Under the pieces are notes generated by a model. It saw only the letters and a program-made list of their open reading frames with translations. It was not told the origin of the DNA and did not search any database. Made by a program: the position numbers and the translations under genes. A stretch of 6,885 nucleotides of DNA from Desulfobacterales bacterium (lineage in GTDB: Bacteria > Desulfobacterota > DSM-4660 > Desulfatiglandales > Desulfatiglandaceae): NCBI GenBank assembly GCA_027061865.1, contig JAMOVZ010000352.1:1-6885 (forward strand), in the 5' to 3' direction. Of the stretch, positions 1 through 5,931 are shown in pieces. How positions within the stretch are numbered: the first letter of the stretch is position 1; every line of letters starts with the position of its first letter.

Positions 1-2
1 CA

Positions 3-656
3 GGCCTTGCATTGATTTTGGGGGGAATGCTGTTGGGGCTGGTGTTTGGCACCAATAAGTCCATGGGCCTTAGTGATCTGGGGTTTCATATTCCAGGGCT
101 TTTTCCTTTTGGCTTTCCCTCATGGGCTGATATTAGCTTTGCCCTTTTGGTCCTAGTCCTCCCCCAGATCCCCATGACTGTTGGAAATGCAGTAGTTGCC
201 TATACTGATCTTTCAAAAGAGTATTTTGGTAGATCCTCGCACAAGGTCACTTACAGGGCCGCTTGTATCAGCATGGCACTTGCCAACATAGGGGCCGCTA
301 TGGTGGGAGGGATGCCTTTGTGCCATGGGGCAGGCGGGCTGGCTGCCCATTACCGGTTCGGGGCAAGGAGTGCTGGCTCCAATCTGATTATCGGCTCCAT
401 TTTCCTTATATTGGCCATCTTGTTTGGCCGCAATATCCTTACCCTTGTCTACCTTATTCCGGTTTCTGTCCTTGGGGTCTTGCTTCTTTTTGCAGGTGCC
501 CAGCTTGCCCTCACCATAATTGACCTCAAAGAAAGGGAGCAGTTGTTCGTCTCCCTCTTGATGTTAGGCATCACTCTGGCCTCCAACCTCGCAATTGCCT
601 TTGGCTCCGGGATAGCCGCCGCTTACTTAATGGAGAAGCTCCGGATGCGGGCTTAA
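3..656 (+). CDS. MOT1-family molybdate/sulfate permease, C-terminal part (5' truncated)
   Basis: Inner-membrane permease, probably importing molybdate or a related oxyanion. The frame is open to the left edge (Gly-Leu-Ala precede a TTG at 12), so this is the C-terminal ~217 residues of a longer protein and the true start is outside the window. The translation is very hydrophobic with about five or six membrane segments. Two stretches match the MOT1 family (MFS_MOT1, SulP-like). One is a membrane segment followed by PQIPMTVGNAVVAYTDLS (162-215). The other is the signature MPLCHGAGGLAAHYRFGARS (312-371), in which the Met-Pro-x-Cys-His-Gly-Ala-Gly-Gly core is typical. The short basic C-terminus (EKLRMRA) is probably cytoplasmic. 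A gap of 134 nt with a possible promoter separates it from the next gene, so joint transcription is uncertain. Family assignment is strong. Molybdate rather than sulfate as substrate is inferred from the family, and the N-terminal substrate motif is not in the window. Confidence 0.88.
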   Translation, partial: GLALILGGMLLGLVFGTNKSMGLSDLGFHIPGLFPFGFPSWADISFALLVLVLPQIPMTVGNAVVAYTDLSKEYFGRSSHKVTYRAACISMALANIGAAMVGGMPLCHGAGGLAAHYRFGARSAGSNLIIGSIFLILAILFGRNILTLVYLIPVSVLGVLLLFAGAQLALTIIDLKEREQLFVSLLMLGITLASNLAIAFGSGIAAAYLMEKLRMRA

Positions 657-663
657 AATCCCA

Positions 664-691
664 GGCTGTAAAGGGCAATTGCTTGACAGCC
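664..691 (+). other. Imperfect hairpin downstream of the permease gene
   Basis: The arms GGCTGTAAAG (664-673) and CTTGACAGCC (682-691) pair at 9 of 10 positions (one A-G mismatch) around an 8-nt loop, starting 8 nt after the permease stop. The loop side contains the perfect palindrome GCAATTGC (675-682). The downstream sequence is A/T-rich but has no run of T, so a classic intrinsic terminator is not supported. The right arm contains the TTGACA of the candidate promoter, so it could equally be an operator-like element. Function unknown. Confidence 0.35.
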
Positions 692-712
692 GGTAATAAT
701 TTGGCGTAATTT
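683..712 (+). promoter_or_regulatory. Possible sigma70-type promoter for the SLAM-like/OmpA-FecR unit
   Basis: A perfect -35 hexamer TTGACA (683-688) is followed after 18 nt by TAATTT (707-712), which keeps the first T, second A and last T of the -10 consensus. It lies about 80 nt upstream of the start codon at 791 in the only sizeable gap on the plus strand. The -10 match is modest and the spacing one base over the optimum. It is inferred from sequence only; the -35 box overlaps the hairpin at 664-691. Confidence 0.4.
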
Positions 713-779
713 GATGTATCTACCCCCCAGGGTTCCTTTCCATCTTAGAAATTATGCAATTAGCTGACCCTTATGCCAC

Positions 780-786
780 AAGGAGG
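780..786 (+). promoter_or_regulatory. Shine-Dalgarno site that fixes the start at 791
   Basis: AAGGAGG lies 4 nt upstream of ATG 791. An in-frame ATG at 773 would place this site inside the coding sequence and has no comparable site of its own, so 791 is preferred. The site is followed by CCTT, so AAGG-AGG-CCTT (780-790) could form a small 4-bp hairpin over the ribosome site; this is probably weak. Confidence 0.75.
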
Positions 787-790
787 CCTT

Positions 791-2242
791 ATGAACCGAC
801 TCGACTATCTTTTTAAAGCAGTGGGAGGCTTGGCCGTATTGGCCTTTTTGGCAATCTTTTCCACCGCGGCCTTTGGAGAGGAGTTCCTTGCAAAGCCCAT
901 TTATACAAAGAGTGCCAAGGCCATGACCCATGACAACAAAATCAGGGAAAAACTAAAGGCCATGGCTCCCGGTGAGGTAGCAGCCCTTGACAAGAAACTG
1001 GCCAAGGCCCTAGAGCTCTTCTATGAGCACGAATATTCAAAGGCCTTGCCCCTGCTCAAAGAGATTGCCCAACAAGCTGACACTATGGACGTAAAGTTCT
1101 GGTTGGGCTCGTGTGCCCTGAGGGCAGGAGAAGTGGATCTTGCAATAGCCAAGTTCCAGGAGATGCTCACCATCGACCCGGAGCTCCACAGGGTGAGGCT
1201 TGAGCTTGCCACAGCCTATTACAAGGCAGGCAGATATGGGAAGGCCAGAGAGGAGCTCAAGACCGTATTGGCCTCCAATCCTCCTGAGCCTGTCAGGAAG
1301 AATATAGAGCGACTTCTTTCCAAGATCTCAGAGATGTCCGGGCGGGCTTATCCGGCCCTTAGGCTGGGGGTAGGCCTCCAGCATGACAGCAATGTTAGTG
1401 CTGGCCCTGAGGACGAACTGATCCGCACCCCTGTGGGAGGCCAGATTCAGCTCCAGGACACCCAAAAGGAGGTCAGTGATTGGGTGGGTGTCATACATAT
1501 GGGGGGAAGGTTGCTTTTTGATGCGGGCAGGCCAAACGGGTTTATGATAAATACGGCTGCCAGCCTTTACCAGACCCATAACTTGGATCATCATAAGTTT
1601 GACTTCACCTATTTTCAAGTCACAGCAGCACCGTGGTGGGTTGCCAAGAGGGTTATATTCAAACTGCCCGCGGGATTTGGAAAGGCCGTATACGGACATG
1701 AACCTCTTTACACCAGGGTCTTGTTTGCCCCCTCTGTGGAATACTTCCTAACCAAGTGGTTGAGTATCAGTGGTGGGTTTACCTACCTTGACGATGACTA
1801 TAATCCTTATGACAGGCAGGGACAAACCAATACTAACCGTATCTGGACCGTAGGGCCCAAACTTTATTTTAACGAAAAAAAACAGGTGATTTCTTTTTTC
1901 TATTCTGATGAAAACTTGAACGCTGAGGACGATGGCTACAGTTATGACGGGTTTAGTGTTGGGGCCTCTTTGTTTATTAAGCTTCCTTGGGACCTGGAGT
2001 GTTACCTTCGTTATGTCTATTCTGAAAGGGACCATGATGGCCAGCCTTTGCCTGCCCGCAGGTTTGGGTGGAGCTATGACAGGGAAGACGAAAGGCATAA
2101 CCTATATGTAGGGCTGACCAAGGGCGTTTGGAAGCATGTCTTTGGAACCGTGTATTTTAACTGGCTTGACAATGATTCAAACACGGAGCTTTACGATTTT
2201 GACAAGACTATTTATGGATTCAGCATAGGCGTGAGGTTTTAA
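791..2242 (+). CDS. SLAM-like TPR plus outer-membrane beta-barrel protein (DUF560 type)
   Basis: Predicted 483-residue outer-membrane protein. Residues 1-29 form a signal peptide: MNRLDYLFK, a hydrophobic core, then cleavage after about AAFG. Residues ~66-166 contain about three TPR-like helical repeats; clear ones include FWLGSCALRAGEVDLAIAKF and LELATAYYKAGRYGKAREEL. From ~186 to the end there are alternating amphipathic, aromatic-rich strands, opening with ALRLGVGLQHDSNVSAG, whose x-DSN-V pattern is typical of DUF560/SLAM-type barrels. The last strand ends IYGFSIGVRF, with the terminal Phe expected for BAM-assembled barrels. This order (signal, periplasmic TPR domain, C-terminal barrel) and the length match SLAM proteins, which translocate TbpB-like cargo across the outer membrane. 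The next gene, 18 nt downstream, encodes a protein ending in a TbpB-like barrel, which supports that role. Alternative: a generic TPR-barrel porin or assembly factor of unknown substrate. Barrel and location are well supported; SLAM function is inferred. Confidence 0.72.
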   Translation: MNRLDYLFKAVGGLAVLAFLAIFSTAAFGEEFLAKPIYTKSAKAMTHDNKIREKLKAMAPGEVAALDKKLAKALELFYEHEYSKALPLLKEIAQQADTMDVKFWLGSCALRAGEVDLAIAKFQEMLTIDPELHRVRLELATAYYKAGRYGKAREELKTVLASNPPEPVRKNIERLLSKISEMSGRAYPALRLGVGLQHDSNVSAGPEDELIRTPVGGQIQLQDTQKEVSDWVGVIHMGGRLLFDAGRPNGFMINTAASLYQTHNLDHHKFDFTYFQVTAAPWWVAKRVIFKLPAGFGKAVYGHEPLYTRVLFAPSVEYFLTKWLSISGGFTYLDDDYNPYDRQGQTNTNRIWTVGPKLYFNEKKQVISFFYSDENLNAEDDGYSYDGFSVGASLFIKLPWDLECYLRYVYSERDHDGQPLPARRFGWSYDREDERHNLYVGLTKGVWKHVFGTVYFNWLDNDSNTELYDFDKTIYGFSIGVRF

Positions 2243-2244
2243 CC

Positions 2245-2254
2245 GGGGAGGGAG
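2245..2254 (+). promoter_or_regulatory. Ribosome binding site in the 18-nt gap of the two-gene unit
   Basis: The purine-rich GGGGAGGGAG lies 6 nt upstream of ATG 2261 and just after the TAA of the SLAM-like gene. With no room for a separate promoter or terminator in the 18-nt gap, this supports a shared transcript. Confidence 0.65.
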
Positions 2255-2260
2255 AGGGCC

Positions 2261-4564
2261 ATGAAGATCAGGATGTATATGGGCAAAAGAGGGCTAGTCC
2301 TTTTGATGCTTACTGTTATAGGGCTTTGCTGGATATTTTCTCAGCCTGTCACAGGGGAGACAGGATCATCTATTGCGGAGTCCATTAAAGCGCTGGAACT
2401 TGCCCACAAGGATGCAAAGGGAGAGGTCTATTTGGGCAAGATCTTGATGATTAATTATCCCATAAATTCGGCCAGGGTGAGCCCCAAATACCTAGAGCGG
2501 CTTCAAGAGCTTGCCGAGCTTTTAAAAAGCCCTGAACGTAAAAACTACCGGGTGGTGATCAGGGGTTATACGGACAACACAGGCCCTAGGCAACTGAACA
2601 TGCGCCTTTCGCGGATGAGGGCTGAGGCCATCAAGAGAATCTTGGTGGAGAGATTCAATTTGGATCCTGATCGAATCCAGACGGAAGGATTTGGCCCTGA
2701 CAACCCTATTGCCACGAACAAGACCCCCTCTGGCAGGGCCAAGAATAGAAGGACGGAGATCCATATTTATGGAGATGTGTCCGAGGCGGTCAAGGCGTTG
2801 CTCCCTGCTGCGGTTGAGGTGGTGAAAAAGGAGGAGGCCCCTCCCGAGTTGTTCAAGCCCAAGAAACCCGAGCCACAAGCCGCAACACCCCCTAAGCCCC
2901 TGCGGCCGCAACCGGTGGGCCGAGGCACGGTGCCTCCCGTGGGACCTCTTCCAAAGGCCCTCCAAGGGCTTGACATAAAAGATTACTTCATGGCGGTGGA
3001 TGCAAAAAAGGCCGGCCAGGTCCAGGCCATGCAGGGTCATGTGATTGTGGTCCACAGGGGTACCTCCGAGGCCTATTATGCCAGGGCAGGAGATACAATT
3101 TTTGAAAATGATGCCATTTATACATTGGATAACTCCCGCTGCCGAATCCGATTATTTGACGACGATGTGGTGGCCATGGCAGCCAATACCCAATTTAGCA
3201 TTGATACATATGTGGACCAAAGAAAGGAAAAGGTGAAAAAGTCCTTCTTCAGCATGTTGAAAGGCAAGGTCATGTTCTATGCCCTGAGGCTTTTCCGCTA
3301 CCGGACCATGTCATTTAAGGTCAATACCCCCACTGCGGTTGTGGGTGTGCGGGGCACCAAGTTTGGGATCCATGTTTACTGGGAAGATGGCTCGGCCACT
3401 AGCGCCCTGCCTACCATAGTGGCCTCTGCGCAGCCCATGGGAGCCGTGGTGGCGGCTTCGGGGGGAGCAGATGGAGGTAAAAGCTATACAGATGCCTTTT
3501 GCGAGGATGGCGAGATAGGTGTCGACGGCGTGGTAGTTCCAGCAGGATACAAGTACAATGGAAAAACTGGCCAGGTTGAGCCAACCGATCCTAAGTACTT
3601 AGAGGAGTTCGAGAAAGACACTGGAGTGGGCAAAGGGGAGAGGACCTTTGGTAAAAAGGAGCCTAGCGGTGAGGTGGTGGAAATCCCTGTAGAGGCCCTG
3701 GAGGAGAGCTTTGCTGAGGCAACTGAGTCTGCTTCCTCTGAGACCAATGAGCAAAATACAGTGGCGGCCGGGCCGTACTCGGGTTACTTCTTCGCGTTTC
3801 TCACAAGAAATCAAGCAAGCGACCTGTCTCTTGAGGACACCTATGTGACATTAACCCCACAGGATTTCAATACAGGATCTTCGCCGGTTGCCCAATCCAT
3901 TAGTTCAGCTGGAGACGCCATGACGCTTAGCTCAGGCTTTGTGGACCATTCCACCTCGTATCTTACAAGATTCACAAGTAATGGAGGGGCATTGGATTCA
4001 GGAAATCTGGGCCGGTCTTACCCACTCACAGTAACCCGCCTTGGGAGCAACGATTACATGGAATGGGGTTACTGGACAATGACAACCCCGGTGCAGGTGG
4101 GCGGAAGTAACTATTATGTGAACAATCCTGCTTGGTACATTTTCGGCCAACTCACCGACAATACGGTGATTTCCGGGCTAAGCGGTATCGTCTCCTACAC
4201 TGGCACGGCCCATGGCACCTTTTTCACTACTGGAGGAGGTGTCAGGCTGGATGGCTCCTTTAGCTCTCAAGTGGACTTTGGAAGTGGCGTGGTCTCTGAT
4301 TTCGATCTGAATGTTACTGATTCCAGTGGCAGCTATATCGTTGGAATAACCAATGCTAGTGGAACTATTACCAATGGCCACTTCAGCCTGGATCCTCAAA
4401 CCGGCTCCTGGAGCATAGAATCAGGAGGGGTGCCTGACGCTGCAACCGGTTCAGTAAATGGGACCTTCTACGGCCCCCAGGCCGAATACACTGGCGGGGC
4501 ATGGGGAGTCGTGGGAACCACCTATGGTGACCGGGCAGGCGGGGTGTTTCAAGGATCCAGATAG
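2261..4564 (+). CDS. Secreted multidomain protein: OmpA-like, Pro-rich linker, FecR, TbpB-like C-terminal barrel
   Basis: 767 residues. Residues 1-32 form a signal peptide with a probable signal peptidase I site after PVTG. Cys23 sits in IGLCW, which is not a lipobox, so a lipoprotein is unlikely. Residues ~58-171 are an OmpA-like domain: GYTDNTGPRQLN, then GFGPDNPIATNK and NRRTEI. Asp105 and Arg120 occupy the peptidoglycan (diaminopimelate) binding positions, so the protein should bind the cell wall. Residues ~191-232 form a proline/lysine-rich linker. Residues ~252-435 are a FecR domain, with RAGDTIFENDAIYT and the hallmark FKVNTPTAVVGVRGTKFG, interrupted by a small-residue-rich insert at ~374-408. 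Residues ~445-500 are acidic and low in complexity. Residues ~500-640 contain EWGYWTM and PAWYIFGQLT. Residues ~640-767 are Gly/Ser/Thr-rich beta strands ending in SVNGTFYGPQAEYTGGAW and GGVFQGSR, close to the FYGPxAxxxGGxF...GxFxGxR ending of TbpB-like barrels. OmpA and FecR assignments are strong; the TbpB-like call is by eye. It is probably cotranscribed with the SLAM-like gene and may be its cargo. No sigma-factor gene or FecA receptor lies nearby, so a classical FecR anti-sigma role is unlikely. Confidence 0.85.
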   Translation: MKIRMYMGKRGLVLLMLTVIGLCWIFSQPVTGETGSSIAESIKALELAHKDAKGEVYLGKILMINYPINSARVSPKYLERLQELAELLKSPERKNYRVVIRGYTDNTGPRQLNMRLSRMRAEAIKRILVERFNLDPDRIQTEGFGPDNPIATNKTPSGRAKNRRTEIHIYGDVSEAVKALLPAAVEVVKKEEAPPELFKPKKPEPQAATPPKPLRPQPVGRGTVPPVGPLPKALQGLDIKDYFMAVDAKKAGQVQAMQGHVIVVHRGTSEAYYARAGDTIFENDAIYTLDNSRCRIRLFDDDVVAMAANTQFSIDTYVDQRKEKVKKSFFSMLKGKVMFYALRLFRYRTMSFKVNTPTAVVGVRGTKFGIHVYWEDGSATSALPTIVASAQPMGAVVAASGGADGGKSYTDAFCEDGEIGVDGVVVPAGYKYNGKTGQVEPTDPKYLEEFEKDTGVGKGERTFGKKEPSGEVVEIPVEALEESFAEATESASSETNEQNTVAAGPYSGYFFAFLTRNQASDLSLEDTYVTLTPQDFNTGSSPVAQSISSAGDAMTLSSGFVDHSTSYLTRFTSNGGALDSGNLGRSYPLTVTRLGSNDYMEWGYWTMTTPVQVGGSNYYVNNPAWYIFGQLTDNTVISGLSGIVSYTGTAHGTFFTTGGGVRLDGSFSSQVDFGSGVVSDFDLNVTDSSGSYIVGITNASGTITNGHFSLDPQTGSWSIESGGVPDAATGSVNGTFYGPQAEYTGGAWGVVGTTYGDRAGGVFQGSR

Positions 4565-4598
4565 AAGGCTCGCTAGCTTACTTATAAGGTGCTGGGCA

Positions 4599-5930
4599 CT
4601 AAGATTTATCTTTGCCCAGGTCTTTCTTGTGGGGGGCCGCCTTGTTCAGCAATTGGCCTTCAAAGCCCCTGTCGGTTGGACGGTAAAACACCCTTTTCTT
4701 GAGCCTTGGGGGCAGGTATTCCTGCCTCACCCTGGCCCCAGGATAGTTGTGAGGATACAGGTAGCCTTTTCCGTAGCCCAGCTTTTTCATCAGCTTGGCA
4801 GGGGCGTTTCTGATGTGTAAGGGCACAGGCTGGGCCCCGGTCCTCTTGATCTCCCTCTTTACCTCCTTTTCTGCCAAGTATAGGGCATTACTCTTTGGCG
4901 CCAGGGCAAGATAGGCCGCTGCCTCTGCCAAGGCAAGTTCCCCTTCAGGTGGACCCACCCTCTCAAACGCATCAAAGGCAGACACTGCCACTTGGAGGGC
5001 CTGGGGATCAGCTAGGCCCACGTCTTCGGTGGCAACTCGAATCATCCTCCTTGCAATAAATAAAGGATCTTCACCAGCCTCGAGCATCCGGTAGAGCCAG
5101 TAAAGGGATGCCTGCACGTCACCTCCCCTCAGGCTCTTGTGAAAGGCAGAGATGAGGTTGTAGTGCTCTTCGCCATCCTTGTCATAGGGAAGCGACCTTG
5201 TGGCAATGGAAGCCTTTACAGAATCAATACTGATTATAAGGCCTTTCTGTTCACCTTTCTGTTTCACTACGTAGAGGGCTGCAGCCTCCAGATTGTTCAA
5301 GGCCACCCGTGCATCACCACCTGATGTGGCAGCAAGCAGGTCAAGGGCCTCTTGGGTCACCTCCAATTTTAGGGCACCTAAGCCCCTGTCTCGATTATGA
5401 ATGGCGCGAACCAGGATTTTCTTGATAGCCCCCTCATCAAGGGGCCTTAACACCAAGACCCTTGTTCTGGAAAGCAGCGGTGGGATCAGCTCAAAGGAAG
5501 GGTTCTGGGTTGTGGCACCCACAAGCACTATAAGCCCGCTTTCCACATGAGGGAGGAATGCGTCCTGCTGGGCCTTGTTGAATCTATGGATCTCATCAAC
5601 GAACAATATGGTAGGCTTCCCGGTGGTGCCCCGGGTGTGTTCTGCAAGGGCGACCACCTCTCTCAGCTCCTTAACCCCAGAGGTGACTGCTGAAAACGAG
5701 CGAAACCGCAGGCCAGTATGCTTTGCCACGAGTCTTGCCAGCGTGGTTTTGCCACAGCCAGGAGGCCCCCAGAATATCACTGGAAAGATTTTCCCTGACC
5801 TGAGCGCCCTCCCAAGCAGGGTGTGTGGTCCGACAATGTGGTCCTGACCTGCCAGATCTTCTAAGCTCTGGGGCCTCATCCTCTCAGCAAGGGGGATCAA
5901 GGTGGTGTCTTGCTGACCCATTGTATCCAT
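4599..5930 (-). CDS. rarA: Replication-associated recombination protein A (AAA+ ATPase RarA/MgsA)
   Basis: 443-residue cytoplasmic AAA+ ATPase of the RarA/MgsA/WRNIP1 family, related to clamp-loader subunits. In E. coli it acts at stalled replication forks with SSB and RecA. Length is close to the E. coli protein. Visible motifs are the N-terminal PLAERMRPQSLEDLAGQDHI, Walker A GPPGCGKT (55-62), Walker B ILFVDEIHRF (108-117), sensor 1 GATTQNP (138-144), the arginine-finger region SRTR (154-157) and sensor 2 GGDAR (204-208). The C-terminal tetramerisation part is intact, with YDKDGEEHYNLISAFHKS, RRMIRVATEDVGLADP, GYGKGYLYPHN and a YLP motif. The start is ATG 5930, one nucleotide after the TAA of the upstream kinase gene. 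A good Shine-Dalgarno is lacking at the right distance, so translation may be coupled to that gene; ATG 5921 is an alternative start. It converges on the OmpA/FecR gene with 34 nt between the stops. All key residues are present, so it should be active. Confidence 0.96.
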   Translation of the reverse strand: MDTMGQQDTTLIPLAERMRPQSLEDLAGQDHIVGPHTLLGRALRSGKIFPVIFWGPPGCGKTTLARLVAKHTGLRFRSFSAVTSGVKELREVVALAEHTRGTTGKPTILFVDEIHRFNKAQQDAFLPHVESGLIVLVGATTQNPSFELIPPLLSRTRVLVLRPLDEGAIKKILVRAIHNRDRGLGALKLEVTQEALDLLAATSGGDARVALNNLEAAALYVVKQKGEQKGLIISIDSVKASIATRSLPYDKDGEEHYNLISAFHKSLRGGDVQASLYWLYRMLEAGEDPLFIARRMIRVATEDVGLADPQALQVAVSAFDAFERVGPPEGELALAEAAAYLALAPKSNALYLAEKEVKREIKRTGAQPVPLHIRNAPAKLMKKLGYGKGYLYPHNYPGARVRQEYLPPRLKKRVFYRPTDRGFEGQLLNKAAPHKKDLGKDKS

Positions 5931-5931
5931 T

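Noticed and set aside
773..790. Upstream in-frame ATG as the start of the SLAM-like gene
   Set aside because: It would add MPQGGL before the signal peptide and place the strong AAGGAGG inside the coding region; ATG 791 has that site 4 nt upstream and gives a normal signal peptide.
1328..1699. Long antisense open frame inside the SLAM-like gene (minus strand)
   Set aside because: The translation has no recognisable motif, the frame lies wholly within a well-supported gene and it shows no ribosome site or domain-like composition.
2290..2340. Lipoprotein signal at Cys23 of the OmpA/FecR protein
   Set aside because: The residues before Cys are Ile-Gly-Leu; position -1 should be Gly, Ala or Ser. 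A signal peptidase I site after PVTG fits better.
2522..3055. 177-codon antisense open frame inside the OmpA/FecR gene
   Set aside because: It is rich in His, Arg, Leu and Gly in the way expected of the complement of a proline/lysine-rich coding stretch. It is opposite clear OmpA and linker coding sequence, and no family is recognisable.
2261..4564. Classical FecR anti-sigma regulator of an iron-siderophore system
   Set aside because: There is no ECF sigma-factor or TonB-receptor gene nearby, no cytoplasmic N-terminal anti-sigma segment and no lone transmembrane helix after it. The protein starts with a cleavable signal and an OmpA domain.
4565..4604. Bidirectional terminator between the two convergent genes
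   Set aside because: Only a 4-bp stem with a 3-nt loop (GTGC-TGG-GCAC, 4589-4599), plus short palindromes GCTAGC and CTTATAAG, can be drawn, with no proper T-run after it. Too weak to call, although a terminator would be expected in this 34-nt gap.
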